From Salinarimonas sp. (GTDB taxonomy: Bacteria; Pseudomonadota; Alphaproteobacteria; Rhizobiales; Beijerinckiaceae): 64,000 nt of DNA. This document shows, piece after piece, positions 36,102 to 44,775 of the stretch (positions within the stretch are counted from its first letter, which is position 1; each line of letters starts with the position of its first letter). The position numbers and the translations under genes were made by a program. The notes beneath the pieces were generated by a model, which was given only the letters and a program-made list of their open reading frames with translations, had not been told where the DNA came from and searched no databases. The stretch lies in the NCBI RefSeq assembly GCF_040111675.1, contig NZ_CP157794.1:4485501-4549500 (forward strand). The letters are read 5' to 3'.

Positions 36102-37592
36102 TCAGCCCGCGAGCGCGTGGGCGATGTCCTTCGTCGCCTCATAGAGGCGCTTGAACAAAAGGAAGCCGGCTTCGTATTCCGGGCGCGGCGTCGGCTCGAC
36201 GGTGCGCGAGACCGGGTTCCACGCCGCGATGTCCGCGCGCTTCGCCCGGCCGGTCGCGACCGCGGCGAGGAAGGCGTCGCCGTAGCTCGCGCCGATCGTC
36301 TCGCGGCAGAGCCGCTGGGCGAGGCCGGACATGTCGGAGGTCGCCTCCAGCCAGATCCGGTTCTTGACCCCGCCGCCCACCGCGAGGACCCGGCGGGGCG
36401 CCGCGCCGACGTCCCGGTAGGTCTCGATCACGTGGGCCGTCGCGTAGGCGATGCCCTCCAGCAGCGCCCGGTAGAGGTCGCCGCGGGAATGGGTGAGGTC
36501 GAGCCCGAAGAAGGTGCCGCGCGCGTACGGGTCGTGCAGCGGCGTGCGCTCGCCGGAGAAATAGGGCAGCGCGAGGAGCCCGTTCGCGCCCGGCGGCGAG
36601 GCCTCGGCCTCGGCCGCGAGCGTCGCGAAGGCCTCCTCGCGGGGCAATTCGCGGGCGAAGCGGTCGCGGAACCAGTGCGTCAGCGTGCCGGACGTCGCGA
36701 GCCCCGCCATCGAGGCGTGCTCGCCGGGAAAGAGCCAGGGCGCGTACCACAGCCGCGGATCGCGCACCCGCTCCGAGGCGAGCGCGATGACGAAGACCGT
36801 CGACCCGTACATCAGCATCATGTCGCCGGGATCGCGCACGCCGACGCTGATCGCTTCCGCGGCGGCGTCGATCGTGCCGACGGTCACGGGCATGCCCGCC
36901 TTCAACCCGGTCTCCTGCGCCGCCGCGGCGGTGATCGCGCCCGCGATGTCCGTCGACCAGGCGAGGCGCGGCAGCTTGTCGAGCGGGAGGATGTCGTCGG
37001 CGAGATCGGCGACCCAGTCCCGCCGCGCGACGTCGTAGAGGGGCGCGAAATTCGCCGCCGTGTAATGGTCGATCACCGCCTCGCCGGTCAGGCGCTCGAC
37101 GACGAAGGAGGTCGAGGTGTGCACCCGCGCCGTCCGGGCGTAGAGATCCGGGCGCTTGTTCTTCAGCCACAGGATCTTGGGCCCGACGGATTGCGAGGTC
37201 AGCGCGTTGCCGCAGCGCTCGAGGATCGTGTCCGCCCCGATCCGCGCATCGAGCGCGGCGATCTCCGCCGCGGCCCGGCCGTCGACGCCGTAGAGCACGC
37301 CGTTCATCAAGGGTGCGCCGTCCGCGTCGACCGGGAGCATGCAGGGCCCGATGGCGCTCACCGCCATCGCCGCGATCGCGCCCGGGTCGACCCGCGTGTC
37401 GGCCAGGATCGCCCGGCAGACGTGGACGACGTCGCCCCACCAGTCCTCCAGCGGGCGATGCTCCGCCCAGCCCGGACGCGGCACGAGCATCTCGTGCCCG
37501 CGCGCCGCCTGGCCGACGACCCGCCCCTCGGCGTCGACCAGGACGCCCTTGGTCTCGTAGGTGCCGATGTCGATGCCGAGCGTATAGGTCAT
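36102..37592 (-). CDS. FGGY-family carbohydrate kinase
   Basis: The 496-aa kinase has the N-terminal phosphate-binding GIDIGTYETKG, the central catalytic Asp region VGTIDAAAEAISVG, the ribulokinase/xylulokinase-like YGSTVFV, and GGGVKNRIWLEATSDM in the C-terminal ATPase lobe. FGGY kinases phosphorylate sugars or polyols (xylulose, ribulose, glycerol, erythritol and so on); the exact substrate cannot be read. Its ATG overlaps the stop of the M42-like gene (ATGA), so it is the last gene of a three-gene coupled operon. Confidence 0.91.
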   Translation of the reverse strand: MTYTLGIDIGTYETKGVLVDAEGRVVGQAARGHEMLVPRPGWAEHRPLEDWWGDVVHVCRAILADTRVDPGAIAAMAVSAIGPCMLPVDADGAPLMNGVLYGVDGRAAAEIAALDARIGADTILERCGNALTSQSVGPKILWLKNKRPDLYARTARVHTSTSFVVERLTGEAVIDHYTAANFAPLYDVARRDWVADLADDILPLDKLPRLAWSTDIAGAITAAAAQETGLKAGMPVTVGTIDAAAEAISVGVRDPGDMMLMYGSTVFVIALASERVRDPRLWYAPWLFPGEHASMAGLATSGTLTHWFRDRFARELPREEAFATLAAEAEASPPGANGLLALPYFSGERTPLHDPYARGTFFGLDLTHSRGDLYRALLEGIAYATAHVIETYRDVGAAPRRVLAVGGGVKNRIWLEATSDMSGLAQRLCRETIGASYGDAFLAAVATGRAKRADIAAWNPVSRTVEPTPRPEYEAGFLLFKRLYEATKDIAHALAG

Positions 37593-38713
37593 GACGCCGC
37601 CTCGTCGCGGGAGAGGGAGAAGCCGGGGCCGATGCGCCCGAGCGCCGTGACCAGCAGCCGAGCGAGGGCGGCGAGATCGCCGACGTCGCAGCACTCGAGC
37701 GCGGAGTGCGAGTAGCGCATCGGGAAGCCGAGATCGAGCGCGGCGACGCCGGCGCCCACGAGCTGGACGTAGGAGAGGTCGGTCAGCACGCCGACCTGGG
37801 CGCTGCGCTGGAGCGGCAGGCCCGCCTCCTCCGCCGCGTCTTCCGCGAGGCGCACGAGGGCGGGATGGGGGATGACGCCGTTGAGCGTGCCGCGGCCGTG
37901 GAAGGAGTAGAGGCTCATCCCCGGCCCGCCGCCGAGCCGCATCTCGCCGCGATCGGCCATGTCGGGCGTGTCGGTCGCGAGCATCAGGTCGATCTGGACG
38001 GCGATGTCCGGAGCGAGCGCCTGCGCCGCCACCACCGCCCCGCGCAGGTTGAACTCCTCCTGCACCGAGAAGACGAGGTGCACCGTCGGGCCGCTGCCCG
38101 CGGCGCGGGCTGCCAGCGCCCGCGCGACCTCGATCAGCGTCGCGCAGCCGGCGCGGTCGTCGACGCTGGTGCCGGCGATCCGGTCGCCGGCGAGGGGGAG
38201 CGCCTGCGGGCGGTAGACCACCGGCGTGCCGATGCGCACGCCAGCCTCCTCCACCGCGGCCTTGGAGCCGTGGCCGGTGTCGATGACGAGATCGGGCGCG
38301 CGCACGACGGCGTATTTCTCCTCCGGCGCGGTGGCGTGGTGGGCCTTGTTGGCGATCAGCCCCGGCACGTCCCGTCCCTCGCCGACGCAGAGCGTCACCG
38401 CCTGCGCGGCGAGCGCGCGCTCGGGCACGCCGCCCATCCGCTCGACCCGGACGAGCCCATCCGCCTCGATCCTGCGCACGACGAAGCCGAGCTGGTCCAT
38501 GTGCGCGAACAGCATCACCGAGGGCGCGGCCGGGTCGCCGGGGAGCGTGGCGATCAGGTTGCCGAGCCGGTCGGAACGGCTCTCGACGCCGATCTCGCCG
38601 AGCTTGCCCGCGATGGCGCGTCGGACCCGGTCCTCGTGCCCGGAGAGGCCCGGTATCGGCATCAGGGCGAGGAGGTCCTCTCGGATGCGCGCGATCGCGG
38701 CCCGGTCGGCCAT
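37589..38713 (-). CDS. M42-family metallopeptidase-like protein (SgcX type)
   Basis: The 374-aa protein has the M42 aminopeptidase fold with the metal ligands His71 and catalytic Asp73 (AHMDQLG), the bridging Asp in SVDDRAG and Glu pair in VQEEFNLRG, and a third cluster near HSALECCD. Despite peptidase motifs, such proteins occur in sugar operons; E. coli SgcX is one, beside SgcQ. Here too it is coupled to a BtpA/SgcQ-like gene (TGATG) and an FGGY kinase (ATGA), which argues for a role on a carbohydrate or its conjugate rather than general peptidase work. Confidence 0.87.
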   Translation of the reverse strand: MADRAAIARIREDLLALMPIPGLSGHEDRVRRAIAGKLGEIGVESRSDRLGNLIATLPGDPAAPSVMLFAHMDQLGFVVRRIEADGLVRVERMGGVPERALAAQAVTLCVGEGRDVPGLIANKAHHATAPEEKYAVVRAPDLVIDTGHGSKAAVEEAGVRIGTPVVYRPQALPLAGDRIAGTSVDDRAGCATLIEVARALAARAAGSGPTVHLVFSVQEEFNLRGAVVAAQALAPDIAVQIDLMLATDTPDMADRGEMRLGGGPGMSLYSFHGRGTLNGVIPHPALVRLAEDAAEEAGLPLQRSAQVGVLTDLSYVQLVGAGVAALDLGFPMRYSHSALECCDVGDLAALARLLVTALGRIGPGFSLSRDEAAS

Positions 38714-39525
38714 CACGCGCCCTCGCGCGCGGCGCGGGCGAGCGCCATGAAGTCCGCCGCGCGCTCGCGGTCGACCGGCTTCCAGGTGTCGCCGCCGACC
38801 TTCAGGGCCGAGCCGACGACGCAGCCGTCGGCGACGCGCAGCACGTCGCCCACCGTCTCGTGCTTGACGCCGGTATTGGCGAGGACCGGCGTCGTCGGCA
38901 GGACGGCCTTCACCGCCTCGAGATCGGAGAGCGCCGCCGCCTCCCCGGTGATGTGGCCGGAGACCAGCACCGCGTCGGGGATGGAGGAGAATACGGCGCT
39001 GCGGGCCCGGTCGGGAAGGGTCCGGCGGTCGAGGCTGTCGGCGAATTCGGCCGAGACGTTGTAGAGCATGGCGAGATCGCGCCGGCCGAGCCGGTTGCGC
39101 GCGCGCATCGCCGCGCCGGCGTCGGGCGCCCACACGCCCATGTCGGAGGCGTAGGTCCCGGTGAAGATCTCGCGCACGAAGGCCGCGCCCGTCGCCGCCG
39201 CGAGGGCGACGGTGCTCTGCGGGTCCCAGAGCACGTTCACGCCGAAGGGGATGCGGACCTCGTCGCGCAGGCGACCGATCACGAAGGCCATGGTCGCGGT
39301 GGAGGCGACGTCGACCTTCAGCTCGTAGGGCCGGTCGTTCTCGTTGCCGAACATCACCGCGTCGAAGCCCGCGTCCTGCAAGGCGTGCAGATCGGCGCGG
39401 GCCGCCTCGACGACGGCGTCCACCCCCGCCGCCTCGTCGTAGAGCGGCGCACCGGGCAGGGCGCCGAGATGGACCATGCCGATCACCGGCTTGCCGTCGC
39501 CGAAGACGCGCTGGAACAACGACAT
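38713..39525 (-). CDS. BtpA/SgcQ-family protein
   Basis: The 270-aa TIM-barrel-like protein starts with GKPVIGMVHLGALPGAP and has GFDAVMFGNENDRPY, both strongly conserved in the BtpA family. BtpA was first linked to photosystem I stability in cyanobacteria; in bacteria the SgcQ group belongs to uncharacterised sugar operons. The barrel fold and location beside an M42-like protein and a kinase suggest an aldolase- or isomerase-like step. It is the first gene of its operon; no regulator is adjacent. Confidence 0.86.
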   Translation of the reverse strand: MSLFQRVFGDGKPVIGMVHLGALPGAPLYDEAAGVDAVVEAARADLHALQDAGFDAVMFGNENDRPYELKVDVASTATMAFVIGRLRDEVRIPFGVNVLWDPQSTVALAAATGAAFVREIFTGTYASDMGVWAPDAGAAMRARNRLGRRDLAMLYNVSAEFADSLDRRTLPDRARSAVFSSIPDAVLVSGHITGEAAALSDLEAVKAVLPTTPVLANTGVKHETVGDVLRVADGCVVGSALKVGGDTWKPVDRERAADFMALARAAREGA

Positions 39526-39891
39526 CGTTCCTCCCTTCCGGTGCTCTGCGGCTCCCGTTTCGGTGAAGCTTATCGAGGTTTCGGCTGCGTGGGGAGACGA
39601 TTTCGCCTAACCTCGCCTGCACGGTAAGGAAGACGTCGGGCCTGCTCGACGGTGTCATCCCCGGCCGGAGGTCGCGAAGCGACCGTAGTAGAAGGGGACC
39701 CAGCGCGACTCGTTCGCACCGAAGGTGCCTCCGTCGCGGCGGCCAGCCGCCTGGTCGGCGGCATGCGGAGCGCCTGCGGCGCTGCGTTTCGCGCTGGGTC
39801 GCCTTCCCCTCCGCGCCTGACGGCGCTTCGGCCGGTGATGACAGCCGGCGCGCCGGCTTCCTTCCGAAAGAAAGCACAGGAGGAGACGAGC
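39526..39891. other. 366-bp gene-free stretch with repeat copy B
   Basis: It lies between divergent genes and must hold both promoters. Most of it (39654-39843) is the intact dispersed repeat described separately. No small gene is supported. Confidence 0.75.
39654..39843. repeat. Dispersed palindromic repeat, copy B, intact
   Basis: This 190-bp element begins GTCATCCCCGGCCGG and ends CGGCCGGTGATGACA, and carries the internal pair GGGGACCCAGCGC / GCGCTGGGTCGCC. It matches the reconstructed copy at 17560-18933 along its whole length with scattered changes. It has no coding capacity and lies immediately upstream of the aldo-keto reductase gene. Confidence 0.8.
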
Positions 39892-40926
39892 ATGGACCAG
39901 CGTACGCGCCATTGGGACCGCCGGGGCGACGGCGGCCTGACCTTCACCGAGCTCGGCATGGGCACCGCGCCTCTGGGGAACCTCTATCGGGCGATCTCGG
40001 AGGAGGAGGCGCAAGGAGTGCTCGAGCGCGCCTGGGAGGCGGGCGTGCGCTATTACGACACCGCGCCGCTCTACGGCTTCGGCCTCTCCGAGACGCGGCT
40101 CGGGCACTTCCTGCGCGGCAAGAAGCGGGATTCCTACGTGCTCTCCACCAAGATCGGCCGCCTGCTCGCGGCGGCGACGCCGCAGACGCGCGACGGCATC
40201 GGCAAATGGTTCGACGTGCCGAGCCGCAAGGAGATCTACGACTACGGCTACGACGGGGTGATGCGCTCGCTCGAGTTCTCGCTCGAGCGGCTCGGCGTCG
40301 ACCGGGTGGACGTCCTCTTCGCCCACGATCTCGACCGCTTCAATCACGGCTCCCAGGCGGCGCTCGACGCGAAGATCGACGAGCTGATGGGTGCGAACGG
40401 GGGCTACAAGGCCCTCCTGAAGCTGCGCGAGGAGGGTGTCATCAAGGCCTTCGGCGCGGGCGTCAACGAGTGGGAGACCTGCCAGACGCTCACCGAGCGT
40501 GGCGACATGGACCTCTTCCTGCTGGCGGGGCGCTACACCCTGCTGGAGCAGGAGGCGCTGGTGAGCTTCCTCCCGCTCGCCGAGAGCCGCGGGATCGGCA
40601 TAGTGATCGGCGGGCCCTACAATTCGGGCATCCTCGCGACCGGGCCGCGGGAGGGGGCGTACTACAATTACGACCCGGCGCCGCCGGAAATCCTGGAGCG
40701 GGTGGTGAAGATCGAGGCCGTCTGCCGGCGCCACGGCGTGCGCCTCGTCGACGCCGCCTTCCAGTTCCCGCTGCGCCATCCCGCGGTCGTCTCGGTGATC
40801 CCCGGCGGGCAGGGCGTGTCGGAGATGGAGGCGAACATCCTCGCCGCGCAGGCCGCCGTGCCGGAGGCCCTCTTCGCCGATTTGAAGGCGGAAGGCCTGA
40901 TGCGCGCCGACGCGCCGATCGCCTGA
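39892..40926 (+). CDS. Aldo/keto reductase, L-fucose (aldose) 1-dehydrogenase-like
   Basis: The 344-aa AKR has the tetrad Asp56, Tyr61, Lys87 and His145 (VRYYDTAPLYG, STKIG, LFAHDLD). It resembles the D-threo-aldose 1-dehydrogenase / L-fucose dehydrogenase / pyridoxal 4-dehydrogenase group. An L-fuconolactonase-like gene follows 13 bp later, which supports oxidation of L-fucose or a similar aldose to the lactone with NAD(P). The ATG at 39892 has AGGAGGA upstream; the frame continues open into the repeat element but that is not coding. Confidence 0.89.
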   Translation: MDQRTRHWDRRGDGGLTFTELGMGTAPLGNLYRAISEEEAQGVLERAWEAGVRYYDTAPLYGFGLSETRLGHFLRGKKRDSYVLSTKIGRLLAAATPQTRDGIGKWFDVPSRKEIYDYGYDGVMRSLEFSLERLGVDRVDVLFAHDLDRFNHGSQAALDAKIDELMGANGGYKALLKLREEGVIKAFGAGVNEWETCQTLTERGDMDLFLLAGRYTLLEQEALVSFLPLAESRGIGIVIGGPYNSGILATGPREGAYYNYDPAPPEILERVVKIEAVCRRHGVRLVDAAFQFPLRHPAVVSVIPGGQGVSEMEANILAAQAAVPEALFADLKAEGLMRADAPIA

Positions 40927-40939
40927 GCGGGAGGGAACC

Positions 40940-41782
40940 ATGGTCATGATCGACGCGCACCAGCACTATTGGAATCCCGCCCGCGGCGACTACGACTGGA
41001 TGCCGCTCGACAACGAGACCTTGGCGCGGCCCTACGGCCCCGGCGACCTCGCGCCGGCGCTCGCGCGCCACGACATCGCCGGCACGGTGCTCGTCCAGGC
41101 CGCGGCCACGGTGGAGGAGACCGCGTACATGCTCGGGATCGCCGACGCGACGGATCACGTGAAGGCCGTCGTCGGCTGGGTCGATTTCGAGCGGCCGGAG
41201 CACCGCGCCGTGCTGGAGCGCCTCGCGCGGCATCCGAAGTTCCGCGGCGTGCGGCCGATGATCCAGGACATTCCGGACGACGACTGGATGCTGCGCGCGG
41301 ACGTGCAATGGGGTTTCGAGGCCGTGCGCGACCTCGACCTCGCCTTCGACGCGCTCGGCTTCCCGCGCCATCTCGCCAACTTCCTGACGATCCTCACCCA
41401 CTACCCGGACATGCGGGTCGTCGTCGACCATTGCATGAAGCCGCAGATCCGCGACCATTCGGACGCGAATTTCCGCGTCTGGGCCGAGGGGATGCGCCGG
41501 ATCGCCCAGGAGACGCAGGCCTACTGCAAGCTCTCGGCGCTCGTCACCGAGGCGGACCCGGGCTGGACGGTCGAGGACCTGCGCCCCTATGCCGAGCACG
41601 TGCTCGACGTGTTCGGGCCGGGCCGGGTGATGTGGGGCTCGGACTGGCCGGTCTGCCGGCTGCGCGCCGAATACGACGACTGGCGCGCGGCGGCGGAGGC
41701 GCTCACCGCCGGGCTCGACGACGCAGACCGGGCGCGGGTGTTCGGCGGCACGGCGGTGACGTTCTACCGGCTCGACGTCTGA
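40940..41782 (+). CDS. Amidohydrolase-family lactonase, L-fuconolactonase-like
   Basis: The 280-aa TIM-barrel hydrolase starts MVMIDAHQHYWNP, the metal-binding HxH region typical of the L-fuconolactonase / sugar-lactonase group of amidohydrolases, with VVVDHCMKP and MWGSDWPVC supplying the later His and Asp ligands. It would open the lactone made by the preceding aldo-keto reductase. Either ATG (40940 or 40946) is possible; GGGAGGG lies just upstream. The 200 bp after it lead to a TRAP operon. Confidence 0.88.
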   Translation: MVMIDAHQHYWNPARGDYDWMPLDNETLARPYGPGDLAPALARHDIAGTVLVQAAATVEETAYMLGIADATDHVKAVVGWVDFERPEHRAVLERLARHPKFRGVRPMIQDIPDDDWMLRADVQWGFEAVRDLDLAFDALGFPRHLANFLTILTHYPDMRVVVDHCMKPQIRDHSDANFRVWAEGMRRIAQETQAYCKLSALVTEADPGWTVEDLRPYAEHVLDVFGPGRVMWGSDWPVCRLRAEYDDWRAAAEALTAGLDDADRARVFGGTAVTFYRLDV

Positions 41783-41982
41783 GCGGGCGGGCGCGCCCGC
41801 GCAGCGAGGCGTCGACCCTGTCGGGACCGGCAGAGGAGAGCCGCGCGCGTGCGCGAAGCGAAACCCGGGAGTCCGTGCGAAGCCCGGCTTTTGCGTCTGG
41901 ACAGTGCGAAATCGCGGTGCAAGGCTTCTCTCAAGCGGGCGAGACCACAGCCCGCGCAGATCTGTAGAGGGAGGACTTCGTC

Positions 41983-42975
41983 ATGCTCAATTCTTGGTCG
42001 CGACGTAGCGTCATCGGCGCGGTCGCAGCGCTCGCGCTGGCGACGACGAGCGGCGCCGCTCCGGCGCAGGACGTCACGCTGCGCCTGTCCTCGCCGGCGA
42101 CGCCGACGGACCAGCGCGCGGTGGCGCTCACGGAGGTCTTCGCCCCGGCGATCGCCGAGTTCGCCACCTTCGAGCCGCACTGGAACGCGAGCCTGTTCCG
42201 CCAGGGCACCGAGCTCGAGGCGATCGCCCGCGGAAACCTCGAGATGTCGATCACCTCGGCCCAGGAGCTGGCCGAGTTCTTCCCCGAGTTCTCGGTCTTC
42301 TCCGCCGGCTACCTGCACCGCGACGCGGCGCATCAGGTCGCGGTCTTCAACGACCCGCTGATGGACCCCTTCAAGCAGAAGGTCGAGGACGAGCTCGGCG
42401 TGAAGCTGCTCACCGTGATGTATCTCGGCCGGCGCCATCTCAACCTGCGTCCCGAGACGGAGGTGATGACGCCCGAGGATCTGGACGGCGTGAAGCTGCG
42501 CATGCCGGGCAGCGAGGCCTGGCAGTTCCTCGGCCGCGCGCTCGGCGCGAACCCGCTGCCGCTGCCCTTCACCGAGGTCTACACGGCGCTGCAGACGGGC
42601 GCCATCGACGGCCAGGACAACCCGTTGCCGACGAACAAGGATTCGAAGTTCTACGAGGTCACGAGCCAGATCGTGCTCACCTCCCACCTCGTCGACCTGA
42701 ACTATCTCGCCATGTCGAAGGCGGTCTGGGACGAGCTCACTCCCGAGCAGCAGCAGGCCGTGCAGGCGGCCGCCGACGCCGCCGCCGAGAGCGCGCGCCA
42801 GAAGCAGCTCGCCCTCGAGGACGAGCTCGCCGCCTTCTTCCGCGACCAGGGGCTGAAGGTCTACGAGCCGAACGTCCAGGCCTTCCGCGAGCGCGTGCAG
42901 GCGGCCTATCTCTCTTCGGAATACGCGGACGCGTGGCCGGAGGGCATCGTCGACGCGATCAACGCCGTCGAGTGA
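41983..42975 (+). CDS. TRAP transporter substrate-binding protein (DctP type)
   Basis: The 330-aa protein has a Sec-type signal (SRRSVIGAVAALALATTSGAAPAQ; the RR pair gives a weak Tat resemblance) and a DctP fold with GVKLRMPGSEAWQFLGRALGANPLPLPFTEVYTALQTGAIDGQDNP, including the conserved Arg and the Gln-Asp ligand region. This is a second, distinct TRAP system from the one at 24-27 kb. The ATG at 41983 follows GAGGGAGGA. It heads a coupled operon with AroE-like and DapA-like enzymes, so its ligand may be a hydroxy or keto acid used by them. Confidence 0.91.
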   Translation: MLNSWSRRSVIGAVAALALATTSGAAPAQDVTLRLSSPATPTDQRAVALTEVFAPAIAEFATFEPHWNASLFRQGTELEAIARGNLEMSITSAQELAEFFPEFSVFSAGYLHRDAAHQVAVFNDPLMDPFKQKVEDELGVKLLTVMYLGRRHLNLRPETEVMTPEDLDGVKLRMPGSEAWQFLGRALGANPLPLPFTEVYTALQTGAIDGQDNPLPTNKDSKFYEVTSQIVLTSHLVDLNYLAMSKAVWDELTPEQQQAVQAAADAAAESARQKQLALEDELAAFFRDQGLKVYEPNVQAFRERVQAAYLSSEYADAWPEGIVDAINAVE

Positions 42976-42985
42976 GCGCGAGGTC

Positions 42986-43483
42986 GTGCGGGCGCTCCTG
43001 ACGTGGGGACGGGCCGGCGCGGACGCGGTGGCGGCGGGCATGCTCGCCGTCATGTTCGCGACCTTCGTCCTGCAGATCGCCGCACGCTACGTCTTCGGCT
43101 GGCCGCTCGGCTGGACCGTCGAGGTCTGCCTGACCCTGTGGCTGTGGCTGGTGTTCTGGACCTGCGCCTTCTGCCTCGGCCCGCGCGACCACGTCACCTT
43201 CGATCTCCTCGCCGCGAGCGTGCGCCCGCGGCTGCAGCGGGCCTTCGCGCTGGTCACCGCCGGCGCGATCGTCGTCGCCCTCGCGGCGGCGCTGCCGGCG
43301 ACCTGGGACTACGTCGAGTTCTACCGGATCAAGCGCAGCCCGGTCCTGCGCATCCGGCTGAACTGGGTGTTCTCGATCTATCTCGTCTTCGCCGTCGTGA
43401 TCGTCCTGCGCTATCTCTGGGAGGGCGTCCGGCTGCTGCGCGCCGAGCCCGACGCCGCGCCGGGCGGGGAGGAGGCGCGGTGA
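42986..43483 (+). CDS. TRAP transporter small permease (DctQ type)
   Basis: The 165-aa membrane protein has four predicted helices with the DctQ feature RYVFGWPLGWTVEVCLTLWLWLVF. The GTG at 42986 has only a weak GCGAGG nearby. Its TGA overlaps the GTG of the large permease (GTGA). Confidence 0.87.
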   Translation: MRALLTWGRAGADAVAAGMLAVMFATFVLQIAARYVFGWPLGWTVEVCLTLWLWLVFWTCAFCLGPRDHVTFDLLAASVRPRLQRAFALVTAGAIVVALAAALPATWDYVEFYRIKRSPVLRIRLNWVFSIYLVFAVVIVLRYLWEGVRLLRAEPDAAPGGEEAR

Positions 43484-44775
43484 GCCTCGCCTTCCTGCTC
43501 TGCCTCCTCGTCCTGTTCGGTCTCGCCGCGATGGGCGCGCCGATCGGCTACGCGCTCCTCGTCGCGGCGATCGCCTATCTCGGCGCCAGCGGGCAGGACC
43601 TGGCGCTCGCCGCCGAGCAGCTGATCCAGGGGCTCTACGACAGCTTCGTTCTGCTCGCCGTGCCGCTCTTCATCGTGGCGGCGAACATCATGAACGCCGG
43701 CACGGTCAGCGACCGGCTGCTCAAGTTCTGCGTCGCCGTCGTCGGACGGTTCCGCGGCGGGCTCGGGCACGTCAACATCGCCGCCTCGCTGATCTTCTCC
43801 GGCATGTCCGGCTCCGCCGTCGCGGACGCCGCCGGCATCGGCAAGATCATCATCGAGATGATGGTGAAGACCGGCTCCTACACCCGCGGCTACGCGGCGG
43901 CGATCACCGCGGCGTCCGCCACGATCGGGCCGGTGATCCCCCCCTCGATCCCGATGGTGATCTACGCCCTCGTCTCCGGGCAGTCGATCGGCTACCTCTT
44001 CCTCGCGGGGATCGGGCCGGGGCTCCTGATGGCGCTCTCCCTCGCGGTCCTCAACGCCGGCCTCGCGCGCCGCCGCGGCTTCGCGACCGAGGAGCCGGTG
44101 CCGCTCGCGCGGATGCCGCAGGTGACGGCGCGGGCCTTCCCCGCGCTCATGATGCCGGTCATCCTGCTCACCGGAATCTACGGCGGCGTGACGACGCCGA
44201 CCGAGGCGGCGGCGGTCGCGGCGCTCTATGCGCTGCTGCTGGCGAGCCTCGTCTACCGGGCGCTGACGGCGGGCGGGCTCTTCACCATCTTCGCGCACTC
44301 CGCCCGCCAGGCCGCGACGGTGGGCATCGTCATCGGCGGCGCGCTGATCTTCAACTACATCGTCGCCACCGAGAACATCCCGCGCAGCCTCGGCGCGCTG
44401 ATCGAGGGCACGGAGCTCTCGCCGCTCGTCTTCCTGCTGCTCGTCAACCTGCTGCTGCTGCTGCTCGGCTGCGTGCTCGACGCCACCACGATCATCCTCG
44501 TGATCGTGCCGCTGTTCCTGCCGGCCTGCGCCGCGCTCGGCATCGACCTCGTCCATTTCGGCGTGGTGGCCATCGTCAACTGCATGATCGGCCTGATCAC
44601 GCCGCCCTACGGCATCCTGCTCTTCGTCATCAACGCCGTGACGGGGATCCCGCTGAGAGAGATCATCGGCGAGATCCTCCCCTTCTTCCTCGCGCTCCTC
44701 GTCGCGCTCGGGATCCTGATCCTGTTCCCGGACCTGACGCTCTGGCTGCCGCGGCAATTCGGGTATCAGGGATGA
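43480..44775 (+). CDS. TRAP transporter large permease (DctM type)
   Basis: The 431-aa protein has about 12 helices and signatures SGSAVADAAGIG, TTPTEAAAVAALYA and GLITPPYGILLFVINAVTG. The GTG start overlaps the dctQ stop and has GGGGAGGAG upstream. Its TGA overlaps the ATG of the AroE-like gene (ATGA). Confidence 0.91.
   Translation: MSLAFLLCLLVLFGLAAMGAPIGYALLVAAIAYLGASGQDLALAAEQLIQGLYDSFVLLAVPLFIVAANIMNAGTVSDRLLKFCVAVVGRFRGGLGHVNIAASLIFSGMSGSAVADAAGIGKIIIEMMVKTGSYTRGYAAAITAASATIGPVIPPSIPMVIYALVSGQSIGYLFLAGIGPGLLMALSLAVLNAGLARRRGFATEEPVPLARMPQVTARAFPALMMPVILLTGIYGGVTTPTEAAAVAALYALLLASLVYRALTAGGLFTIFAHSARQAATVGIVIGGALIFNYIVATENIPRSLGALIEGTELSPLVFLLLVNLLLLLLGCVLDATTIILVIVPLFLPACAALGIDLVHFGVVAIVNCMIGLITPPYGILLFVINAVTGIPLREIIGEILPFFLALLVALGILILFPDLTLWLPRQFGYQG

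Noticed and set aside
37589..38713. Endoglucanase or general aminopeptidase
   Set aside because: M42 fold and metal site are seen, but the operon context matches SgcX, so neither name is supported.
39654..39843. Repeat as a deletion derivative (MITE) of the IS110 element
   Set aside because: Its ends do not match the IS ends; the IS lies inside the other copy, so it is the target.
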